Shown here: positions 1-8,610 of the stretch, piece after piece
Position numbering within the stretch: the first letter of the stretch is position 1
How the letters are laid out: each line of letters opens with the position of its first letter
Origin: Niallia taxi
Lineage (GTDB): Bacteria > Bacillota > Bacilli > Bacillales > Cytobacillaceae
DNA length: 64,000 nt
Direction: 5' to 3'
Assembly (NCBI RefSeq): GCF_004005475.1
Contig: NZ_RZTZ01000004.1
Span: forward strand, 372,001 to 436,000
Made by a program: the position numbers and the translations under genes
The notes under the pieces: model-generated
Databases searched by the model: none
Told to the model about the DNA's origin: nothing
Seen by the model: the letters and a program-made list of their open reading frames with translations, nothing else

Positions 1-87
1 GAACCAATTATTTGTAATGACCAAAAGGGATTGGGAGCATTCTTGCAGGCTTTAGCAGAATCTGAAGAAGTAATGAAAGAGGTGTAG
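1..87 (+). CDS. C-terminal end of a GH105-like unsaturated rhamnogalacturonyl hydrolase (partial)
   Basis: Only the last 28 codons are present, in frame 1, ending at TAG 85-87. The tail reads NDQKGLGAFLQALAESEE, which resembles the conserved 'DxKGxGxFLLA' end of GH88/GH105 unsaturated uronyl hydrolases. These remove the unsaturated uronate that pectate or rhamnogalacturonan lyases leave on oligosaccharides. It stops 2 bases before the GH28 gene, so it is probably the upstream member of the same operon. The family call rests on this short tail and on the pectin context, so it is tentative. Confidence 0.5.
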   Translation, partial: EPIICNDQKGLGAFLQALAESEEVMKEV

Positions 88-89
88 AA

Positions 90-1424
90 ATGACAGCCTA
101 TTTAATTCGAGATTTAGAAGCTCTTAATGAAGGTGAATTATGTACGGAATCTATCCAAAAGGCGATTGATGAAGCATATGAAAATGGCGGTGGCACGATC
201 ATTATTCCAACAGGTAAATTCTTAACTGGAGCGTTATTTTTAAAGGATAATATTGAATTGAATTTGTCTAGAGGAGCTGTATTAAAATTTTCCAATTCTC
301 AGCATGATTACCCTGTGGTTACATCTCGGTGGGAAGGTGTGAAAAGAGAGGTTTATGCCTCTTGCTTGTATGCGGAAAATGCAAAAAATATTTCTTTAAC
401 TGGATTTGGCACGATTGATGGAAATGGAAAGCAATGGTGGGATATATTTCGAAACCACCAGGAGAAGCTCGCTTACCCGCGTCCAAAGCTAATCAGTTTT
501 GATAGTTGTGAAAATATCACTATTAAAGATGTGACACTAATTAACTCGCCAAGCTGGACCGTTAATCCCATTTGTTGCAATAATGTGACCATTGACAATG
601 TGTCGATTTTTAATCCGGCTGACTCACCAAATACAGACGGCATTGATCCGGAATCCTGTTCAAATGTACGAATCAGCAATTGCCATATTGACGTAGGCGA
701 TGACTGTATCGCCATTAAATCCGGAACAGAAGATACAGCAGAACGAGTTGCTTGTGAAAATATCACGATTTCAAATTGTACCATGATTCATGGGCATGGA
801 GCTGTTGTATTTGGCAGTGAAATGAGTGGCGATATTCGAAATGTGACTATAAGTAACTGTGTTTTCCAAGACACAGATAGAGGAATTCGCCTCAAATCAA
901 GGCGAGGACGTGGCGGAGTAGTAGAGGATATTCGCGTTGATAATATTGTGATGGAACGAGTCATATGTCCATTTATCTTAAATCTATATTATTTCTGTGG
1001 ACCTCGCGGCAAGGATAAATATGTGTGGGATAAAAACCCTTACCCAATAACAGAGGAGACACCGATGTTCAGACGCATCCACTTCTCTCATATTACTGCC
1101 CGCAATGTACATGCCGCAGCAGGCTTTATTTATGGCTTAGCTGAACAGTATGTGTCGGAAATTAGCTTTAATCACATTGATATCTCAATGGCTGAAAATG
1201 CTATTCCTGGGAAGCCAGCAATGATGGCCGGAATTGAGGATATGAATAATCGTGGCTTTTATGTTGGCTTTGCCAAAGACGTCCTGTTTAATCGTGTAAC
1301 AGTTGAAAACCATGAAGGACCAGCCTTTCATATAGAATATTCAGAGGACATCGAGGTAACTCACTGCAAGTCCAAGAATACAAAGGCCTCAGAAGAGCTA
1401 CTGAAAGAAGTAGAGGTGAAATGA
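90..1424 (+). CDS. Glycoside hydrolase family 28 (polygalacturonase-type), intracellular
   Basis: 444 aa. The GH28 signature blocks are all visible: NTD at residues 181-183, GDDC at 203-206 (the paired catalytic aspartates), HGHG at 234-237 and RLK at 267-269, set in a right-handed beta-helix with many 'NITI/NVTI' turn repeats. The family hydrolyses alpha-1,4-galacturonosyl or rhamnogalacturonan linkages, often in exo mode. No signal peptide is visible (MTAYLIRDLE start), so the enzyme should act in the cytoplasm on imported pectin oligomers. The start has a weak GAGGTG ribosome site overlapping the end of the upstream gene. Its stop overlaps the next start by 4 bases (ATGA), which suggests translational coupling. 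Exact linkage specificity cannot be read from the sequence. Confidence 0.9.
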   Translation: MTAYLIRDLEALNEGELCTESIQKAIDEAYENGGGTIIIPTGKFLTGALFLKDNIELNLSRGAVLKFSNSQHDYPVVTSRWEGVKREVYASCLYAENAKNISLTGFGTIDGNGKQWWDIFRNHQEKLAYPRPKLISFDSCENITIKDVTLINSPSWTVNPICCNNVTIDNVSIFNPADSPNTDGIDPESCSNVRISNCHIDVGDDCIAIKSGTEDTAERVACENITISNCTMIHGHGAVVFGSEMSGDIRNVTISNCVFQDTDRGIRLKSRRGRGGVVEDIRVDNIVMERVICPFILNLYYFCGPRGKDKYVWDKNPYPITEETPMFRRIHFSHITARNVHAAAGFIYGLAEQYVSEISFNHIDISMAENAIPGKPAMMAGIEDMNNRGFYVGFAKDVLFNRVTVENHEGPAFHIEYSEDIEVTHCKSKNTKASEELLKEVEVK

Positions 1425-2320
1425 AAGACAAACGACTACGGCAATTATTTGCCCTCCTAGGAGATCGTTCCAAACCAAAAGCCTTATCTGCACAGGTAAT
1501 TAATAGAGAAGAACAAAATGGTTATTTACTAGAAAGTTTATTATTGGATTTAAATGGTCTCGAAAAGGTGCCAGCTTATTTCGCTAAACCGCTAGATGCA
1601 GATGGCGTACTGCCAACAGTAATCTTTAATCATTCCCATGGGGGCAATTTTGAGCAAGGAAAGGAAGAACTCCTTCGTAGTAGTTCTTATTTACAAAATC
1701 CCTCATTTGTAGCAGAGCTTACAGGGCTTGGCTATGCTGTTTGCTCTATAGATATGTGGGGTTTTAATGAACGTAAAGGAAAACAGGAAAGTGAACTTGT
1801 TAAAGAAATGCTTTTAAATGGGCAGACGCTTTGGGGAATGCGCTTATTCGATAGCTTGTCGCTGTTGGATTATCTAGAAACACGCCCTGATGTAGATTCT
1901 ACCAGACTAGCAACAATCGGTATGTCAATGGGCGGATTGATGAGCTGGTGGTTAGCGGCACTAGATGAGCGGATTAAAGTGTCTGTTGATATAGCTGGTC
2001 AGGTTCATATTGAGTCATTGATAAAAAAACGTGGCTTGGACCATCACGGTTTCTACTATTATGTACCAGGATTTTTAAAACACTTCTCTACTTTAGCGGT
2101 TCAGGAACTGATAGCGCCAAAGCCGCGCCTAAGCTTGGCGGGTAAGGATGACAGGATGTGTCCGATTGAAGGGGTGCAATACTTGAACACGCAATTGCAA
2201 AAAACATACACGAACCAACATGCTCCTCAAAACTTTGAAGGCTTTGTGCTTACAGGAGGGCATCAAGAAACAAGGGAGATGCGGGCGTTATGGAAAAAGT
2301 TCTTAGTAAAACATCTTTAA
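1421..2320 (+). CDS. Alpha/beta hydrolase, putative pectin-related (acetyl) esterase
   Basis: 299 aa alpha/beta-hydrolase fold of the dienelactone-hydrolase/acetyl-xylan-esterase type. The nucleophile elbow is GMSMGG with Ser169; an acid candidate lies in GKDDR (Asp243/244) and the catalytic His is in GGHQE (His281). No signal peptide or membrane segment is seen. The start (ATGA overlap with the GH28 stop) has an AGAGGTGA ribosome site. Lying between a GH28 and a pectin methylesterase, it probably strips acetyl or other ester decorations from imported pectic oligosaccharides, but that substrate is inferred from context. The 3' end overlaps the next gene by 31 bases. Confidence 0.75.
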   Translation: MKDKRLRQLFALLGDRSKPKALSAQVINREEQNGYLLESLLLDLNGLEKVPAYFAKPLDADGVLPTVIFNHSHGGNFEQGKEELLRSSSYLQNPSFVAELTGLGYAVCSIDMWGFNERKGKQESELVKEMLLNGQTLWGMRLFDSLSLLDYLETRPDVDSTRLATIGMSMGGLMSWWLAALDERIKVSVDIAGQVHIESLIKKRGLDHHGFYYYVPGFLKHFSTLAVQELIAPKPRLSLAGKDDRMCPIEGVQYLNTQLQKTYTNQHAPQNFEGFVLTGGHQETREMRALWKKFLVKHL

Positions 2321-3213
2321 AGAGTTTAGTTGTTGGTAGAGACGAAATATGTGATTTTTCAAGTATCCAAGCTGCATTAGACTATTGGCAGAATGAAAGA
2401 GGACCCTTAAAGCTAACAATTTTGAGTGGGGAATATCATGAAAACATACTTTTGTATCAATCGGACATTTCCATAATTGGCGTTGGAACAGTACAGATAA
2501 TAGGCAATCGGTATGCTCTTCAGAAAAATGAGCAGCAGCAAGAAATCGGGACATTTCAAACAGCTACCTTTTTTATCAATGGAGCAAATATAGCAATTGA
2601 AAATATAGAGATTATTAATAATGCTGGAGCAGGAGAGAATGTAGGTCAGGCGGTAGCTCTTTATAATGAAGGAACTAATATTACGTTCAAGAACTGTTCC
2701 TTTAAAGGTTATCAGGACACAATTTGTCTTGGACCATTACCAGAATTGCAAAGGAACGGTCAGTTATTTTCTACTCCTGAGCTAAAAACCTCTTTTAAAG
2801 AGCACAGCTGTCATTTCAGTTATTGCTACATTGAGGGCACGGTCGATTTTATCTTCGGAGGTGGAGAAGCAGTCTTTCAAGGCTGTGAAATCAAATCATT
2901 AAAAAGGCCAAATAATGACGAAGGATATATAACGGCAGCCTCCACTCCTGAAGGCAAAAATGGCTTGTACTTTGTACATTGTTATTTAACAGCAGAAAAA
3001 GACGTTACGAATGTTTATTTAGGAAGACCGTGGCGTTCGTTTGCAAAAACGACCTTTGCCAATTGTCGAATTGGCAAGCATATTCATCCTGCAAGATGGG
3101 ATGATTGGGATAATCAGCACAATAGAAAAACAGCCACGTATAAGGAATATAAAAATATCTATCACGCTAAAAATGAGCTGGTTATGTTGGATTGGATCAC
3201 TTTCATTGAATAG
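2290..3213 (+). CDS. Pectin methylesterase (CE8), apparently cytoplasmic
   Basis: 307 aa carbohydrate esterase family 8 protein, which de-esterifies methylated galacturonate to release methanol. Active-site blocks are complete: GYQDT (Gln142, Asp143 acid/base), GTVDFIFGG (Asp186 nucleophile) and LGRPWR (Arg246, Trp248). The domain fills the whole protein; there is no signal peptide, whereas many bacterial pectinesterases are secreted. The start lies inside the end of the esterase gene, with GGGAG about 11 bases upstream. With GH28 and GH43 neighbours it should finish deconstruction of methylated oligogalacturonides inside the cell. Confidence 0.9.
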   Translation: MEKVLSKTSLKSLVVGRDEICDFSSIQAALDYWQNERGPLKLTILSGEYHENILLYQSDISIIGVGTVQIIGNRYALQKNEQQQEIGTFQTATFFINGANIAIENIEIINNAGAGENVGQAVALYNEGTNITFKNCSFKGYQDTICLGPLPELQRNGQLFSTPELKTSFKEHSCHFSYCYIEGTVDFIFGGGEAVFQGCEIKSLKRPNNDEGYITAASTPEGKNGLYFVHCYLTAEKDVTNVYLGRPWRSFAKTTFANCRIGKHIHPARWDDWDNQHNRKTATYKEYKNIYHAKNELVMLDWITFIE

Positions 3214-3228
3214 AAAGGAATTACGAGA

Positions 3229-3690
3229 ATGAAGCGAAAAAGGGAAGTAATCATTGGCCTTGCAGGTGTCATCCTCTGTGTCGTTCTATTGGGAGGATTT
3301 TCGTTAACCATCACCACAATGGAGGAAAGAACTTTTGCAGAAACTGTTTTTCCGATTCTGCAGGAGGATGTTTCGAAAGACTATGTTTCTGAAAGTTTCG
3401 TAGCAGTGAAAGCACTGGCTGTATGGTTCGGTGTTACCTTGCTGATTGTGCTTAGCCTCACTTTACCAGCGACAGTATGCATCTGGAGAAACAGATATCC
3501 TAAATGGGCGGCTTTTCTTTATTTAGCTGCAGGTCTGACTACTTTAATTGGCACCCAAATGCTTGCTTTCCCATTAGCTTTTTTCTTCTTTATTGCTGGA
3601 AGCTTATGCTTATTTAGAAAAATAACGAGTAGGGAAGGAGCAAATTATGTATCGAACAAAAGTCAAAAATCCAATATTGACCGGATTTAA
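3229..3690 (+). CDS. Small membrane protein, DUF4064-like
   Basis: 153 aa with three or four hydrophobic segments (about residues 9-28, 64-85, 95-112 and 113-130) separated by a short extracellular-looking loop rich in acidic residues. The layout, one N-terminal helix, a loop, then a helical cluster, resembles DUF4064 proteins of Bacilli, whose function is unknown. An AAGGA site precedes the ATG. The last 44 bases overlap the GH43 gene in another frame, so the two are probably co-translated. Why a small membrane protein sits inside a pectin-enzyme operon is unclear. It shows no similarity that I recognise to a transporter. Confidence 0.6.
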   Translation: MKRKREVIIGLAGVILCVVLLGGFSLTITTMEERTFAETVFPILQEDVSKDYVSESFVAVKALAVWFGVTLLIVLSLTLPATVCIWRNRYPKWAAFLYLAAGLTTLIGTQMLAFPLAFFFFIAGSLCLFRKITSREGANYVSNKSQKSNIDRI

Positions 3691-5215
3691 TCCAGACCCT
3701 AATGTCCTGAAGGTAGAGGAGACTTATTATATTGCTGTTTCTTCCTTTGAATGGCTGCCAGGAGTACGAATCTATCAATCAAACGATTTAGTCAATTGGG
3801 AGCATGAAACAGATATCTTAACAGATCAAGTAGATTTACGGGGAAATCCACAGAATGGCAGTATTTGGGCTCCGCAAATTAGTTATTCTAATGGGCTGTT
3901 TTATCTAATCTACACAGATGTAAAAAGTACGAAACGACCGTTTAAGGATTCACACAATTATTTAATTACCGCACCAAGTATCAATGGTCCTTGGTCAAAA
4001 CCGGTCTATTTAAATAGCAGTGGCTTTGATCCATCTTTATACCATGATACGGACGGACGCAAGTGGTTGTTAAATGAAATTTGGGATTATCGGCTGACAA
4101 CCGGTAATAAATCAGCAGGAATTGTTATGCAAGAATATGACGGAGAGAACGAAGCTTTAATCGGGCCTGTCTACAAGATTTTCGATGGCACAAAATTAGC
4201 CAAAACAGAAGCACCTCATCTATACCGCCACGGTGATTATTACTATTTAATTACGGCAGAAGGTGGTACTGGGTCTGGTCATGCTGTGACAGTATGCAGG
4301 TCAAGAGAGATAACAGGTCCATATGAGCTGGACCCCCATTATCCGATGCTGACTGCAAAGGATAAACCGGCTTCTCCCTTACAATGCTCTGGTCACGGCA
4401 GCATTGTACAAACATCAACAGGACATTGGTATATGGTGTATTTATGTACACGGCCATTGCAAGGAAATGCCGCTATTCTAGGACGAGAAACCGCCATTCA
4501 GGAGATATATTGGACAGAAGACGGCTGGCTGCGATTAGTAATGGGCGGCAATGGTCCATTGTTAGAAACAGACATTATCACTACCAACAAGACAGAACAA
4601 AGAAAACATACCGATTTTAAAGATGATTTTAACGATACTCTTGAAAAAGAGTGGAATACATTACGGATTCTAGCAGATGAGGCATGGTGCGATTTAAAGA
4701 GTCGTAACAGCTATTTACGCATGCACTCAGGTGAATCCATCCAATCTTTATTTGAGCACCATCTTCTTGCAGTCCGCCAAAAGGATTTCCATTTCATTGC
4801 TGAAACAAAGCTAGATTACACACCAAAAACATTCAACCAGATGGCTGGCTTACTACTATATCTTAACGATAATAACTATCTTTATGCCTACTTAACCTAT
4901 GATGAAGAAGCTGGACGCGTCATACGCCTGATGAAATGCGCAGAAGGGAAATTTACATTAACTCCAGTGTGTATAAAGATGGGAGATGGAGAGGTAAAGT
5001 TTAAGGTAGAAGTCAATGGCCCTGTTGCGAATTTTTATTATCAAACGGTAGATAGCACTGCTTGGCAGCAAATTGGGAATGCTCAGGATGTAATGTTCCT
5101 ATCTGGAGGATTTACAGGTAACTTTGTTGGAATTGCTGTCCATGATTTGGACAGAAAAGCAAATTCGTATGCAGATTTTGATTACTTTGAGTATTATGGG
5201 TTTGATAATAGATAA
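3647..5215 (+). CDS. xynB: GH43 beta-xylosidase (XynB-type) with C-terminal beta-sandwich
   Basis: 522 aa. The N-terminal five-bladed propeller holds the three GH43 acidic residues: Asp17 in GFNPDPN, Asp128 in GFDPSL and Glu188 in KTEAPHLY, close to the spacing of well-studied Geobacillus beta-xylosidases. From about residue 325 on, a beta-sandwich domain (GH43 C2 / DUF1349-like) follows, typical of the GH43_11 beta-xylosidase subgroup. No signal peptide. The start has AAGGAG 6 bases upstream. Likely role: removal of xylose (or arabinose) side chains from imported xylogalacturonan or xylan fragments. Some relatives also have arabinofuranosidase activity. Confidence 0.85.
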   Translation: MYRTKVKNPILTGFNPDPNVLKVEETYYIAVSSFEWLPGVRIYQSNDLVNWEHETDILTDQVDLRGNPQNGSIWAPQISYSNGLFYLIYTDVKSTKRPFKDSHNYLITAPSINGPWSKPVYLNSSGFDPSLYHDTDGRKWLLNEIWDYRLTTGNKSAGIVMQEYDGENEALIGPVYKIFDGTKLAKTEAPHLYRHGDYYYLITAEGGTGSGHAVTVCRSREITGPYELDPHYPMLTAKDKPASPLQCSGHGSIVQTSTGHWYMVYLCTRPLQGNAAILGRETAIQEIYWTEDGWLRLVMGGNGPLLETDIITTNKTEQRKHTDFKDDFNDTLEKEWNTLRILADEAWCDLKSRNSYLRMHSGESIQSLFEHHLLAVRQKDFHFIAETKLDYTPKTFNQMAGLLLYLNDNNYLYAYLTYDEEAGRVIRLMKCAEGKFTLTPVCIKMGDGEVKFKVEVNGPVANFYYQTVDSTAWQQIGNAQDVMFLSGGFTGNFVGIAVHDLDRKANSYADFDYFEYYGFDNR

Positions 5216-5221
5216 TAGAAA

Positions 5222-5521
5222 AAGGTTAGGACAATAGTATTTAAGTCTAGGTCGAAACTGAACTATTTTATCGATTACCGATTAATAGTTCGGTTTTTTT
5301 CATTTGGTGTTTCTGTTTAAAACAAGAATAGGGCACTCGCAACAGAGGAAAGGATGAGACCCCTCAAGGCGAAGACGAGTAGGCGATAAGGGAGTGACCG
5401 CAGTGCAATGGAACGTAACAGTCCTTTTCTATTGATAATCTGAAGCTTCAATGTTTCCATATTAGATGAAATTACTTATGTTCATGTTTAGATAGATTAT
5501 ATTTTGACCTGTTTCAGCCTC
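5222..5521 (-). repeat. MITE-like intergenic repeat, copy 1 (degenerate, inverted)
   Basis: This roughly 300-bp gene-free stretch matches the 28273-28620 element when reverse-complemented. It has the same order of parts: an end TGTTTCAGCCTC plus T-run (5510-5526), a central CTCGTCTTCGCCT / GGGGTCTCATCCTTTCCTCT block (read on the minus strand around 5345-5385), then a hairpin with the CCGAACTATT arm, then the other end (5222-5233, AAGGTTAGGACA). The termini have drifted and are no longer perfect inverted repeats. Nothing coding is seen between the GH43 and dehydrogenase genes. Confidence 0.7.
5257..5301 (+). terminator. Rho-independent terminator after the pectin operon
   Basis: Inverted repeat ACTGAACTATT (5257-5267) / AATAGTTCGGT (5284-5294) with one G-T mismatch, followed by a run of T. 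It belongs to the repeat element but is placed to end transcription from the GH43 gene. Confidence 0.7.
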
Positions 5522-5620
5522 TTTTTGAATTTACTAGGTTTAATATTCTGCCTGATGGTTATCTTTTTAAATAAGAGTAACTACTAAAAACGTTACAAAG
5601 CTTACTTAATGGAGGAAATA

Positions 5621-6382
5621 ATGAAAAAGAAAGTTACCATTATTGGCGGTGCCGGCACGATTGGATCGATTTTATATCAAGGTCTCAGCAGTAAATACCA
5701 TATTGTTATCCTTGATAAAAAAGCCCCTGAGCAGGCTGAAGAGTTTATAGAGGTAAATGCAACAGATTATGACTCGCTCCACAGCAGCATCCCAAAAGAT
5801 TCAGATGCATTAATTAATTTACTAACAATGAAATCTCATAACGACTTACAGGATATACAAGAATTTCAAAACATGACGAAGCTTCATTTTATGGCTTCAT
5901 TTTATGCAATGCATGCGGCCATTACGTTAGGAATTCCTAAGATAGTCTATGCGAGCAGCAATCATACTACTGATTATTACGAGAAAGATGGTTTTTCGAC
6001 TTTAGGAAGAGAAGTTACGACAGAGGATTATCCTTACTCTAACGGCTTATATGGTGTGTTGAAGCTTGCTTCCGAAAATATCGGCCATATTCTATCCCAT
6101 CAAACCGAAAACAATCTATCGCTAATAAATTTACGGATTGGAAGTGTTCACCCGAACGAAATGGAGGCTGTAAAGGAAGACGACCGTCTGCATAGAACAT
6201 TGCTGACACATGAGGATACGGTCCAGCTTTTTGATCTTGCTCTTGAGTCAACAGTAAGGTATGGGACTTACTATGGGGTTTCTGATAATCCGCAAAAACC
6301 ATGGTCTACAGACAACGCAATTGAACAGCTAGGATTTATCTCAAGGTCCAATGCATTAGATGTATTAAAAAAAGAAAAGTAG
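5621..6382 (+). CDS. NAD-dependent epimerase/dehydratase-type SDR, probable uronate dehydrogenase
   Basis: About 253 aa from the ATG at 5621, which has GGAGG directly upstream at 5611-5615; the in-frame ATG at 5609 overlaps that ribosome site and is unlikely. It is an extended short-chain dehydrogenase: GGAGTIG nucleotide loop near the N-terminus, an ASSNH block and the catalytic Tyr-x3-Lys pair in YGVLKLASE. The ASSNHTTDYY block and overall length are those of uronate dehydrogenases, which oxidise galacturonate or glucuronate to the aldarate lactone. That fits its place after the pectin enzymes. It has its own long upstream region and a shared terminator downstream. Confidence 0.7.
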   Translation: MKKKVTIIGGAGTIGSILYQGLSSKYHIVILDKKAPEQAEEFIEVNATDYDSLHSSIPKDSDALINLLTMKSHNDLQDIQEFQNMTKLHFMASFYAMHAAITLGIPKIVYASSNHTTDYYEKDGFSTLGREVTTEDYPYSNGLYGVLKLASENIGHILSHQTENNLSLINLRIGSVHPNEMEAVKEDDRLHRTLLTHEDTVQLFDLALESTVRYGTYYGVSDNPQKPWSTDNAIEQLGFISRSNALDVLKKEK

Positions 6383-6416
6383 AATTAAAATGTTAACGTT
6401 AACAATGGAAAAAAAT

Positions 6417-6470
6417 AAAAACCATCCCCTAAAATCATATTGTACTAATACGATTTTAGGGAGTGGTTTT
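6417..6470. terminator. Bidirectional terminator between convergent genes
   Basis: CCCTAAAATC (6427-6436) / GATTTTAGGG (6452-6461) with AAAACCA/TGGTTTT flanks gives a stem with A-run and T-run on both sides. It is placed to end both the dehydrogenase (+) and the TauE gene (-). Confidence 0.85.
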
Positions 6471-6489
6471 CCTGTAAAGGTTTTTCAAG

Positions 6490-7380
6490 TTATGCAGAAA
6501 TATTAGGGTTGCTTTGTTTCTTATAAGACTTAACTTTATTAACTGCGTAGATAATGGAGATAATCCAAACGACAATGATGATTGCATAAACATATGGATA
6601 TGCTGCTTCATTATCTATCCATGAAGTCACAAGTGTGCGAGCATTCACTAAGATAATAAATCCGCCGACCAACACACCCATCAGCTGTGCATGCAGCTTT
6701 CTAACAAGCCATGCTGCAATAGGTGCTGCGATAATGCCGCCTATCATCAAAGCGCCAACCCACAGCCAGTTTACCTGTTCCCAACCAAGTGATATAAAGA
6801 ATCCAAGCGTTGCAGATACTGCAATTGCAAACTCACTTGTATCAACAGTACCAACGACTTTACGCGGACTAATGCCTTTTTTTGATAACAAAACCGGAGT
6901 TGCAATCGGTCCCCAGCCGCCGCCTCCTGTGGCGTCGGCAAATCCGGCAATTAGTCCTAAGGGAATAGATTGTTTACGGCTTAATGACAGACTCTTTTTC
7001 TCTTCTGATGGACGGAAGTTGAACAAAAAGCGCACTAACACGTATAGTCCTAATATTAATAGGAACAAGGAGATATAAGGCTTTGCTATGTCACCTGGAA
7101 GATTGCTTAAAAAAGTTGCCCCTAAGAATGCTCCGATTGAACCTGGAATAATCAAACGATAGACTGTTTGCTTATCAACATTGCCAAACTTAATATGAGA
7201 TGCACCAGATGCGGCAGTAGTGACGACTTCAGCCAAATGAACTGAAGCAGATGCTACAGCAGGTGCAATTCCAAATGTAAGCAAGAGCGAAGAAGATGTT
7301 ACGCCATAGGCCATTCCTAAGGATCCATCGATTAATTGTGCTAACAGCCCGATAAATGCAAAGATGATTAATTTTTTCAT
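6490..7380 (-). CDS. Sulfite exporter TauE/SafE family membrane protein
   Basis: 296 aa from the ATG at 7380, which has AAGGGG 8 bases upstream; a TTG two codons earlier is too close to that site. About eight transmembrane helices, including the family's two repeated halves with conserved Gly/Pro-rich stretches (LIDGSLGMAYGVTSSSL and GGGGWGPIATPVLL). TauE/SafE proteins move sulfite, sulfoacetate or other small organic acids and sulfur compounds. Here it neighbours an ABC importer, flavin monooxygenase and amidohydrolase, and shares an ATTCCTAC promoter motif with them, so export of sulfite or uptake of a sulfur compound is a reasonable inference. Direction and substrate are not shown. Confidence 0.85.
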   Translation of the reverse strand: MKKLIIFAFIGLLAQLIDGSLGMAYGVTSSSLLLTFGIAPAVASASVHLAEVVTTAASGASHIKFGNVDKQTVYRLIIPGSIGAFLGATFLSNLPGDIAKPYISLFLLILGLYVLVRFLFNFRPSEEKKSLSLSRKQSIPLGLIAGFADATGGGGWGPIATPVLLSKKGISPRKVVGTVDTSEFAIAVSATLGFFISLGWEQVNWLWVGALMIGGIIAAPIAAWLVRKLHAQLMGVLVGGFIILVNARTLVTSWIDNEAAYPYVYAIIIVVWIISIIYAVNKVKSYKKQSNPNISA

Positions 7381-7421
7381 GTACAATACCCCTTAGTCTT
7401 AATAAAAGTATAAAAGTATAG

Positions 7422-7470
7422 AAAAAAGGCGTAATCCTTTATATGCAGTAAATGCAGTAAGGGTTACGCC
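7422..7470 (-). terminator. Attenuator-like hairpin in the TauE leader
   Basis: On the minus strand GGCGTAACCCTT (7470-7459) pairs with AAGGATTACGCC (7439-7428), followed by six U. It lies between the promoter (7521-7550) and the gene start (7380), so it would terminate the leader transcript before the gene unless relieved. No known riboswitch was recognised upstream of it. Confidence 0.65.
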
Positions 7471-7520
7471 TTCGGTGTTCCGATCAGCTTGCCAATTTTT
7501 TAATTTTCTAAATTAAGATG

Positions 7521-7550
7521 ATTATAAAACACATAATTCCTACCTGTCAA
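7521..7550 (-). promoter_or_regulatory. TauE promoter with embedded ATTCCTAC operator-like motif
   Basis: Minus-strand TTGACA (7550-7545) and TATAAT (7526-7521) with an 18-base spacer, a near-consensus sigma-A promoter. The motif GTAGGAAT (plus-strand ATTCCTAC 7536-7543) sits between the two boxes, where a repressor would block RNA polymerase. The same motif occurs upstream of the ABC operon and the monooxygenase. A CymR-type sulfur repressor is the suspected binder (inference). Confidence 0.6.
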
Positions 7551-7575
7551 CTTATAATTAAAAATTTTTAAAGTG

Positions 7576-7606
7576 CAAAAAAAAAGCCTTGCTAAAAGTA
7601 GCAAGA
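7576..7606 (-). terminator. Terminator of the ABC importer operon
   Basis: Minus-strand CTTGCT / AGCAAG stem (7605-7588) followed by a nine-base U run, directly after the OppF-like stop. Confidence 0.85.
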
Positions 7607-7617
7607 CATTCAGAATT

Positions 7618-8610
7618 TTATTCATCATATAAATGGCATTTTACGGTCCGTTTATTATGTATATGGTTGTTTTTCGGAACTTCGGTTTTGCAGCGCTCGA
7701 AGGCGAACGGACATCTAGTGTGAAATACACATCCTGAAGGAGGATTAAGAGGAGAGGGGATTTCTCCTTGTATCGCTATTTTTTCCCGTTTGCTCTCGGG
7801 ATTTAGCAATGGAACTGCAGAAATTAAGGATTTCGTATATGGATGCAATGGGTCTGAAAATAATTCCTCTGTTGAAGCTTGTTCGACAAGATTGCCTAAA
7901 TACATGACCCCAACTTTGTCCGCAATATGTCTGACAACACTTAGATCATGAGATATAAATACATAGGACAAATTCAATTCCTTTTGCAGACTTTTCAGCA
8001 GATTAACAATTTGTGCTTGGATGGAAACATCAAGTGCCGACACAGGTTCATCACAAATAATCAGTTTCGGCTGTAGAACGAGAGAGCGGGCGATACCGAT
8101 CCGCTGCCTTTGTCCGCCGGAAAATTCATGAGGATAGCGGTAATAATGTTCCTCGTTAAAGCCGACCTTTTTCAAAATGTCTAATGCAAGGCTTTTGCGC
8201 TTCTGTTTTGAGCCTATTTTATGGATAGCAAGTGATTCTTCAATCGAATAGCCGACTTTTTTACGTGGATCCAATGATGTATGAGGATCCTGAAAAATCA
8301 TTTGCAGCTCCTTGCGAACATGCTTTAACGATGATTTCTTCAACTTAAAAATATCTTCATCCCGATAAATAACCTCGCCATTTGTCGGCTCTACAAGCTT
8401 TAAAAGTGTTCTTCCAGCGGTGCTTTTTCCACAGCCCGACTCGCCAACCAATCCAAAGGTTTCCCCCTCATATATGTCAAAGGACATGTCCTCGACTGCT
8501 TTAATATAGGCCTTTGTTTTCCCTAGTGATGTTCTGACAGGATAATATTTCTGCAGATTTTTCACCTGTAAAATCGGTTTTCCTTTGTGTAATGTTTGTT
8601 CAGTCTGCAT
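7618..8610 (-). CDS. Peptide-type ABC importer ATP-binding protein (OppF/DppF-like)
   Basis: 330 aa. Walker A GESGCGKST, signature FSGGQRQR, Walker B LIICDEP, H-loop ISHDLS, and the C-terminal oligopeptide/dipeptide extension with Cys residues (GCVFHTRCPF...CKTEVP) typical of OppF/DppF proteins. Last gene of the five-gene operon; it starts inside the OppD-like gene with an 11-base overlap. It should pair with the OppD-like ATPase to power uptake. The clustering with sulfur genes suggests a sulfur-containing peptide or amino-acid derivative as cargo, which is inferred only. Confidence 0.92.
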   Translation of the reverse strand: MQTEQTLHKGKPILQVKNLQKYYPVRTSLGKTKAYIKAVEDMSFDIYEGETFGLVGESGCGKSTAGRTLLKLVEPTNGEVIYRDEDIFKLKKSSLKHVRKELQMIFQDPHTSLDPRKKVGYSIEESLAIHKIGSKQKRKSLALDILKKVGFNEEHYYRYPHEFSGGQRQRIGIARSLVLQPKLIICDEPVSALDVSIQAQIVNLLKSLQKELNLSYVFISHDLSVVRHIADKVGVMYLGNLVEQASTEELFSDPLHPYTKSLISAVPLLNPESKREKIAIQGEIPSPLNPPSGCVFHTRCPFAFERCKTEVPKNNHIHNKRTVKCHLYDE

